Shown: in pieces, positions 6,221 through 10,164 of the stretch
Position numbering within the stretch: position 1 is the stretch's first letter
Layout of the letters: each line of letters opens with the position of its first letter
Source: JASFRS01 sp050114795
GTDB taxonomy: Bacteria; Pseudomonadota; Alphaproteobacteria; Sphingomonadales; CAKZYD01
Direction of reading: 5' to 3'
DNA length: 10,164 nucleotides
Assembly: GCA_050114795.1 (NCBI GenBank)
Contig: JASFRS010000082.1
Span: forward strand, 1 to 10,164
The notes under the pieces: model-generated
What the model was told of the DNA's origin: nothing
Databases searched by the model: none
Seen by the model: only the letters and a program-made list of their open reading frames with translations
Translations under genes and position numbers: made by a program

Positions 6221-6751
6221 ATGTTTCGCAGCAGAAATAAAAAGAGCTGGCTTTACGCCTTGAAAGAGTGGATTTGGCCACGCAAGGGCCATTTGCGCCC
6301 TTGGCTTTATCTCAGACATCGTATTGTGCGCTTGCCTGATACGCCACATCGTATCGCGGCTGGTTTTGCATCAGGTGTGGCGGCGTCCATCACGCCGTTA
6401 ATCGGATTCCATTTTCTGCTTGCCGGGCTATTGGCCTGGATGTTGCGAGGAAATATCATTGCATCAGCCATTGGAACTGCTGTTGGCAATCCGTGGACCT
6501 TTCCTTTCATCTGGCTTGTTACTTATAAAATAGGCGCCCAGGTCTTAGGCCGTACAGCGGATGCGAGTGCGGTTAAGGGGTTAAGCATTGAAAACTTGTT
6601 TACCCACCCTAGCGCGGTCTTAGGGCCAATGCTTCTTGGCGCTTTGCCTCTCGCTCTATTGTCCTGGTGCGGCACCTATTTTATATTAAAATATATGATT
6701 GCTTTTTATCGCGCTCGCAAGAAGAAGCGCGCCCAGGTTGAAGCGGCTTGA
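6221..6751 (+). CDS. DUF2062 membrane protein
   Basis: This is an inner-membrane protein of unknown function (176 aa). A basic N-terminal cytoplasmic stretch (RSRNKK, WPRKGHLRPWLYLRHR) is followed by HRIAAGFASGVAASITPLIGFHF (43-65), a hydrophobic segment to about residue 75, then GNPWTFPFIW (89-98), the most recognisable DUF2062 motif. A last hydrophobic segment (132-162) ends in a basic tail (RARKKKR). Three or four membrane segments are likely. An upstream in-frame ATG at 6194 would add nine residues but lies inside the right arm of an inverted repeat and has no Shine-Dalgarno sequence. ATG 6221 begins MFRSRNKK, like relatives, with a GGAG 11 bases upstream. It sits between pyrE and pdxJ. 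The family is often found in this alphaproteobacterial cluster, but its job is not known to me. Confidence 0.88.
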   Translation: MFRSRNKKSWLYALKEWIWPRKGHLRPWLYLRHRIVRLPDTPHRIAAGFASGVAASITPLIGFHFLLAGLLAWMLRGNIIASAIGTAVGNPWTFPFIWLVTYKIGAQVLGRTADASAVKGLSIENLFTHPSAVLGPMLLGALPLALLSWCGTYFILKYMIAFYRARKKKRAQVEAA

Positions 6752-6752
6752 T

Positions 6753-6770
6753 TGCCTGACAGGCATCAGG
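6753..6770. repeat. Two overlapping inverted repeats before pdxJ
   Basis: TGCCTG-A-CAGGCA (6753-6765) is a perfect 13-bp palindrome beginning just after the DUF2062 gene stop. CCTGA (6755-6759) can instead pair with TCAGG (6766-6770) around CAGGCA. The two pairings exclude each other and end 4 bases before the pdxJ Shine-Dalgarno (GGAAAGGGG, 6774-6782). They are short, so a regulatory role is only a possibility. Confidence 0.3.
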
Positions 6771-6786
6771 TGTGGAAAGGGGTATT

Positions 6787-7539
6787 ATGACCGGATATTT
6801 GCGTCTAGGCGTCAACATTGATCATGTTGCGACCATTAGAAATGCGCGTGGCGGTTTGCACCCTGATCCGGTCCGTGCGGCATTGGTGGCCGCACAGGCG
6901 GGCGCAGACGGAATAACAGCGCATCTACGCGAAGATCGGCGTCATATTTCTGACCATGATATTGCCCGACTATCCCGTGAGATGGACTTGCCGTTAAATC
7001 TTGAAATGGCAGCCACCGATGAAATGCTGGCCATTGCCCTACAGCACAAACCCCATGCTGCTTGTATCGTTCCGGAAAAACGTCAGGAAGTGACAACTGA
7101 GGGCGGATTGGATGCCCATGGTCTCCATAATCACCTGCAACATTTTGTGGATGAATTGAAGAATGTTGAGGTTCGAGTCTCGCTTTTCATCGACCCGGAT
7201 ATGAAACAGATTGAAGCGGCAGCGCGACTTGGTGCTCCGGTTGTTGAACTGCATACGGGTGCCTATTGTGATGTGACCGGTGCGGCGCGTTCCGAGGAAT
7301 TGGAGAAACTACGTGAAGCCGCGCGCTATGGGGCGGAACTGGGTTTGGAAATTCATGCGGGGCATGGCTTAAGTTACGACACAGTCGGCCCGATTGCCGC
7401 AATCCCTGAAATCAAAGAGTTAAATATTGGTCATTTCCTTGTGGGTGAGGCTATTTTTACGGGCTTTGCAGCATCTATCCGGCAAATGCGTCAGCATATG
7501 GATGAAGCACGCCAAACCCTAAAAACTGAAACGGCCTGA
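6787..7539 (+). CDS. pdxJ: Pyridoxine 5'-phosphate synthase
   Basis: PdxJ condenses 1-deoxy-D-xylulose 5-phosphate with 3-amino-2-oxopropyl phosphate to form pyridoxine 5'-phosphate, the ring-closing step of the DXP-dependent vitamin B6 route. The 250-residue TIM-barrel protein opens with LGVNIDHVATIRNARGG (7-23). H46 (ITAHLREDRRHI), E73 (LNLEMAAT) and H193 (IHAGHGL) line up with the E. coli catalytic residues H45, E72 and H193. An in-frame GTG at 6772 would add five residues, but ATG 6787 lies 4 bases after a strong GGAAAGGGG Shine-Dalgarno sequence and gives the normal N-terminus. The stop is 7 bases from acpS. The pdxJ-acpS pairing is widely conserved in proteobacteria, including E. coli. 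Confidence 0.97.
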   Translation: MTGYLRLGVNIDHVATIRNARGGLHPDPVRAALVAAQAGADGITAHLREDRRHISDHDIARLSREMDLPLNLEMAATDEMLAIALQHKPHAACIVPEKRQEVTTEGGLDAHGLHNHLQHFVDELKNVEVRVSLFIDPDMKQIEAAARLGAPVVELHTGAYCDVTGAARSEELEKLREAARYGAELGLEIHAGHGLSYDTVGPIAAIPEIKELNIGHFLVGEAIFTGFAASIRQMRQHMDEARQTLKTETA

Positions 7540-7546
7540 GGCTCTT

Positions 7547-7966
7547 ATGCGTATTATCGGTCTCGGCAATGATATGATTGATATCAACCGCATTGAGCGA
7601 TCTCTGGATCGCTATGGCCAACGGTTTATCAATCGCATTTATACAGATGTGGAAATTTCCAAGTCGGAAAGACGGGCTGCACGCGCAGCAAGCTATGCCA
7701 AGCGATTTGCAGCAAAGGAAGCCTGCGCGAAGGCATTAGGCACAGGTCTCCGGAAGGGCGTGTTCTGGCGCGATATGGGCGTGGTCAACCTGCCTTCAGG
7801 TAAACCGACCATCAAATTGACGGGTGGTGCTTATCAAAGACTGCTTGAAATTACGCCTGAAGGGTGGAATGCGCAGATCGATTTAACGATTACTGATGAC
7901 AATCCTTGGGCCCAGGCAATCGTGATCATTACAGCATTTCCAGAGGGCTTTGAGCCCGTAGCTTGA
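7547..7966 (+). CDS. acpS: Holo-[acyl-carrier-protein] synthase
   Basis: AcpS transfers the 4'-phosphopantetheine arm of coenzyme A to a serine of apo-acyl carrier protein, activating it for fatty acid synthesis. The 139-residue protein matches the usual length. MRIIGLGNDMIDINRIE contains the metal-binding D9. KRFAAKEACAKALGTG (52-67) contains the second metal ligand E58 and the CoA-binding lysines. The C-terminal SGKPTIKLTGGAY block (88-100) is also typical. Its Shine-Dalgarno GAGG overlaps the pdxJ stop, 5 bases before the ATG, so the two are probably translated from one mRNA. A 78-base gap separates it from lepB. Confidence 0.96.
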   Translation: MRIIGLGNDMIDINRIERSLDRYGQRFINRIYTDVEISKSERRAARAASYAKRFAAKEACAKALGTGLRKGVFWRDMGVVNLPSGKPTIKLTGGAYQRLLEITPEGWNAQIDLTITDDNPWAQAIVIITAFPEGFEPVA

Positions 7967-8044
7967 TTGACAGGGCGGTCAAACCATGCGATCCGACGGA
8001 TCAGCACTTCTGCCTGTTATTTGATATAGGGATGGGGACGATAG
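7967..8044 (+). promoter_or_regulatory. acpS-lepB gap with perfect -35 hexamer and palindrome
   Basis: This is one of the longer gaps in the right half. TTGACA (7967-7972) is an exact sigma70 -35 hexamer, but no -10 box is found 16-18 bases on. There the perfect 13-bp palindrome GATCCG-A-CGGATC (7990-8002) is found instead. TGACAGG (7968-7974) can also pair with CCTGTTA (8013-8019, one G-U pair) to enclose the palindrome in a larger stem-loop. GGGGA (8034-8038) is the lepB Shine-Dalgarno. There is no T-run, so it is not a terminator. Regulatory function is uncertain. Confidence 0.3.
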
Positions 8045-8932
8045 ATGAGCGAAACACCGGCACCGCAGGGGACGGAAGATAAAGAAGCGCAGACGACGCC
8101 GACTGATATTCAGGCATCGCGGGAAAAAGAAACCCATTCTCTGGGCGAAATTACGCGTACCATTGTCTATGCACTGTTAATCGCGGTGGTCATTCGCACT
8201 TTCACCTATCAACCTTTCAATATTCCGTCCGGGTCCATGATCCCTAATCTGCTGGTTGGTGATTATCTTTTTGTGTCCAAATATGCATATGGATATTCCC
8301 GCTATTCCATGCCTTTTGGCCCACCCCTGTTTAAAGGGCGCATCATGGAATCCGTGCCGGAGCGGGGTGACATTGTCGTCTTCAAATGGCCTAAAGATAA
8401 CAGCACCGATTATATTAAAAGAGTTTTGGGCCTGCCTGGTGATCGGCTGCAGATGAAAAAGGGCGTGCTTTATATCAATGGTGAGCCATTGGAACGCCGC
8501 CGTGTTGAAAATTTGGAATTGCCGATTACGCCGAATAACAGATGCAAAACAACGCGTTATGAAGTCGAACAGGACGACGGGACCAAGATTTGTAGCTATC
8601 CCCAATATCTGGAAATTCTGCCCTCAGGCCGCCAATATCGGACATTGGATTTAGCTGGCGGCCTGCCCAATGACGACACGGTCGAATTCTACGTACCCGA
8701 AGGCCATTATTTCATGGTTGGTGATAACCGTGATGATTCCTCAGATAGTCGTGTTCCGATCTCTCAAAATGGTGTGGGTCTGGTTCCTGCTGAAAATCTG
8801 GTCGGTCGTGCAGAAGTTATTTTCTTCTCCACAGATGGATCAAGCGCGCTGTGGACGCCTTGGAATTGGTTCAGCGCAATGCGGTCTGAGCGGCTGTTTT
8901 CTTCTCTGCGGTTAAGTGATGATGAAGAGTAA
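8045..8932 (+). CDS. lepB: Signal peptidase I
   Basis: LepB (295 aa) is the membrane-bound serine protease that cleaves signal peptides from exported proteins on the periplasmic side. A soluble, charged N-terminal lead (1-33) is followed by one membrane segment (TIVYALLIAVVIRTFTY, 39-55). The alphaproteobacterial protein thus has a single anchor here, versus two in E. coli. PSGSMIPNLLVGD (61-73) holds the nucleophile S64, and DYIKRVLGLPGD (122-133) holds the general base K125. GHYFMVGDNRDDSSDSR (220-236) is the C-terminal signature. Asn68 stands where the family usually has Thr (PTL). C167 and C183 could form a disulfide in the periplasmic domain. The GGGGA site 6 bases before ATG 8045 supports the start. 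The stop overlaps the start of rnc. Confidence 0.96.
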   Translation: MSETPAPQGTEDKEAQTTPTDIQASREKETHSLGEITRTIVYALLIAVVIRTFTYQPFNIPSGSMIPNLLVGDYLFVSKYAYGYSRYSMPFGPPLFKGRIMESVPERGDIVVFKWPKDNSTDYIKRVLGLPGDRLQMKKGVLYINGEPLERRRVENLELPITPNNRCKTTRYEVEQDDGTKICSYPQYLEILPSGRQYRTLDLAGGLPNDDTVEFYVPEGHYFMVGDNRDDSSDSRVPISQNGVGLVPAENLVGRAEVIFFSTDGSSALWTPWNWFSAMRSERLFSSLRLSDDEE

Positions 8933-9617
8933 AGCGCTTGACTGGGCAAAAGAGGCTGCGGGTCATAAATTCAAACAACCCAAGCTATTACAGTCCGCGT
9001 TAAGCCACACGAGCCTAGCGACGAGCGAGAATTATGAAAGGCTGGAATTTCTGGGCGACCGGGTCTTAGGCCTTATCATGGCGCATTGGGTTTGGGAGAG
9101 TTTTCCGAACGACCCCGAAGGGCATTTGGCAACGCGTTTTACTGGTCTTGTGAGGCGTGAGGCTCTAGCTGACGTCGCTCGATCGATTGATCTTGGCTCA
9201 TATATCCAAATGGCCCCAAGTGCACGGGCTGAGGGGGCGCAGAAAAAGGACAGTGTCCTTGCAGACTGTTGTGAAGCACTTATTGGTGCGCTTTATCTTG
9301 ATGGGGGCCTGAAAGCCGCAGAAAGCTTCATTAAGGATAAATGGGCCGATAAACTTGAGTCTGGTCCAAAAGTCCGAAAAGACGCAAAAACACGATTGCA
9401 GGAATGGGCGCAGGGGCGTGGTTTGCCACTGCCCTTATATGAAGATGTGGAACGTACAGGGCCTGACCATCGCCCGGAATTCATTGTTTCAGTGCAGATT
9501 GAAGGCTTTGATGCGGTAGAAGCCAAGGGTCTGTCAAAACGGGACGCGCAGCAGGCGGCTGCGGATAAATTATTAAAGGTAACAAAGAAAAATGACCGGC
9601 AACGGAAACGAAAATAA
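8919..9617 (+). CDS. rnc: Ribonuclease III
   Basis: RNase III (about 232 aa) cuts double-stranded RNA. It processes the 30S rRNA precursor and matures or degrades structured mRNAs as a dimer. The catalytic domain contains the signature ERLEFLGDR (40-48). The metal-binding acids E43, D47, D116 and E119 (DCCEALIGALYLDGG) line up with E. coli E41, D45, D114 and E117. A double-stranded-RNA-binding domain follows (about 155-220, DAKTRLQEW to SKRDAQQAAADKLL). The lysine/arginine-rich tail (KKNDRQRKRK) is variable. Possible starts are GTG 8916, ATG 8919 and ATG 8922, all inside the end of lepB and none with a strong Shine-Dalgarno sequence; 8919 is a choice, not a proof. The overlap with lepB (about 14 bases) and with era (26 bases) suggests coupled translation. 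Confidence 0.95.
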   Translation: MMKSKALDWAKEAAGHKFKQPKLLQSALSHTSLATSENYERLEFLGDRVLGLIMAHWVWESFPNDPEGHLATRFTGLVRREALADVARSIDLGSYIQMAPSARAEGAQKKDSVLADCCEALIGALYLDGGLKAAESFIKDKWADKLESGPKVRKDAKTRLQEWAQGRGLPLPLYEDVERTGPDHRPEFIVSVQIEGFDAVEAKGLSKRDAQQAAADKLLKVTKKNDRQRKRK

Positions 9618-10164
9618 CCCTCCCATGCGCTGCGGTGTCATTGCTGTTATTGGCGCACCTAATGCCGGAAAGTCAACTTTGGTTAACGCATTGGTCGGCA
9701 CAAAAGTGGCTATTGTCAGCCACAAAGTACAGACGACCCGCGCCCGTTTGATGGGTATTGCCATGGCGGACGAAGCGCAGTTGGTACTGGTAGATACGCC
9801 TGGTATTTTCGCGCCAAAGCGACGCCTGGACCGGGCCATGGTGCAAACGGCGTGGGGCGAAGTTGGTGATGCGGATCAAATTGTTCTCATGATAGATGCC
9901 AGACGCGGTATTACAGAGGATGTGGAACGCATTTTGGAAGGTCTGGATGCAATAAAAGCCCCGGTGATTTTGGCACTTAACAAAGTCGATGAGCTAAAAG
10001 ACAAATCCAAACTTCTTCGCTTGGCCGAACAATTGACTGCGCGGCGGAATTTTGCGGAAATCTTCATGATCTCTGCCCTGGATGGCTCCGGTGTTGCAGA
10101 TTTAAAGGCCTATTTAAAAGCCCAAGTGCCTGAAGGCCCATGGTTGTTCCCTGAAGATCAGGTC
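9592..10164 (+). CDS. era: GTPase Era, N-terminal part (cut by window edge)
   Basis: Era is a GTPase that binds 16S rRNA through a KH domain and acts in assembly of the small ribosomal subunit. The visible 191 residues cover the GTPase domain: G1 GAPNAGKS (21-28), G2 region QTTRARLMG (47-55), G3 DTPG (68-71), G4 NKVD (130-133) and G5 SAL (161-163). The C-terminal KH domain lies beyond the right edge. ATG 9592 overlaps the end of rnc by 26 bases and has AAGG (9576-9579) upstream. A second in-frame ATG at 9625 (MRCGVIAVIGAP) has no Shine-Dalgarno sequence and would give a shorter N-terminus. rnc-era adjacency is conserved in most proteobacteria and pairs two proteins acting on rRNA. Confidence 0.97.
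   Translation, partial: MTGNGNENNPPMRCGVIAVIGAPNAGKSTLVNALVGTKVAIVSHKVQTTRARLMGIAMADEAQLVLVDTPGIFAPKRRLDRAMVQTAWGEVGDADQIVLMIDARRGITEDVERILEGLDAIKAPVILALNKVDELKDKSKLLRLAEQLTARRNFAEIFMISALDGSGVADLKAYLKAQVPEGPWLFPEDQV

Noticed and set aside
6573..6584. TTAA-4 bases-TTAA as a CtrA site
   Set aside because: CtrA full sites need a 7-base spacer; this has 4 and lies inside a coding region.
6772..6786. GTG 6772 as the pdxJ start
   Set aside because: It overlaps the Shine-Dalgarno sequence of ATG 6787, which gives the normal PdxJ N-terminus.
8022..8030. Extended -10-like TG-A-TATAGG before lepB
   Set aside because: Transcription would start at about 8037, inside the lepB Shine-Dalgarno sequence, and no -35 is present.
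8177..8605. 142-codon reading frame on the - strand inside lepB
   Set aside because: It is opposite the catalytic region of lepB, with no recognisable protein features.

Overview
The window is a housekeeping stretch of an alphaproteobacterial chromosome with roughly even GC/AT content. Two things point to this class. One is the gene order rpoZ - rsh - pyrE - DUF2062 gene - pdxJ - acpS - lepB - rnc - era, a well-known alphaproteobacterial block. The other is the style of the proteins, such as a single bifunctional Rel/SpoT protein and an FolK with the alpha-type N-terminal insertion. I cannot fix the order or genus from the sequence alone.

Left part (1-2860): the tail of a class V aminotransferase-like gene runs off the left edge. 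It is followed by an atypical Old Yellow Enzyme-family flavin oxidoreductase (+ strand). This converges tail to tail with a family 5 (UDGb-type) Fe-S uracil-DNA glycosylase on the - strand, the two genes sharing a CTAG stop. The glycosylase gene diverges from folK (+) across only 54 bases, which hold two inverted repeats. Every gene from folK rightward is on the + strand.

Middle (2861-5548): rpoZ has a good sigma70-type promoter candidate and a textbook intrinsic terminator, so it looks like a largely self-contained transcription unit. It is followed by the (p)ppGpp synthetase/hydrolase gene, whose most likely start is a GTG at 3401 with a Shine-Dalgarno sequence.

Right part (5548-10164): a compact, probably co-transcribed series follows. 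pyrE (pyrimidine synthesis) overlaps the rsh stop. After it come a DUF2062 membrane protein, pdxJ (vitamin B6), acpS (acyl carrier protein activation), lepB (signal peptidase I), rnc (RNase III) and era (ribosome assembly GTPase, cut by the right edge). lepB/rnc and rnc/era overlap, which suggests translational coupling. The three gaps pyrE/DUF2062, DUF2062/pdxJ and acpS/lepB each hold a perfect short inverted repeat and may be regulatory.

I see no mobile element, phage gene, CRISPR array, tRNA or rRNA, and no convincing novel multi-gene system. The most interesting leads are an inverted repeat flanking a -10-like box before the DUF2062 gene, the enlarged Old Yellow Enzyme-like protein, possible leaderless expression of folK, and the still poorly understood DUF2062 protein inside a core operon. 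There is no stretch longer than 300 bases without a gene.
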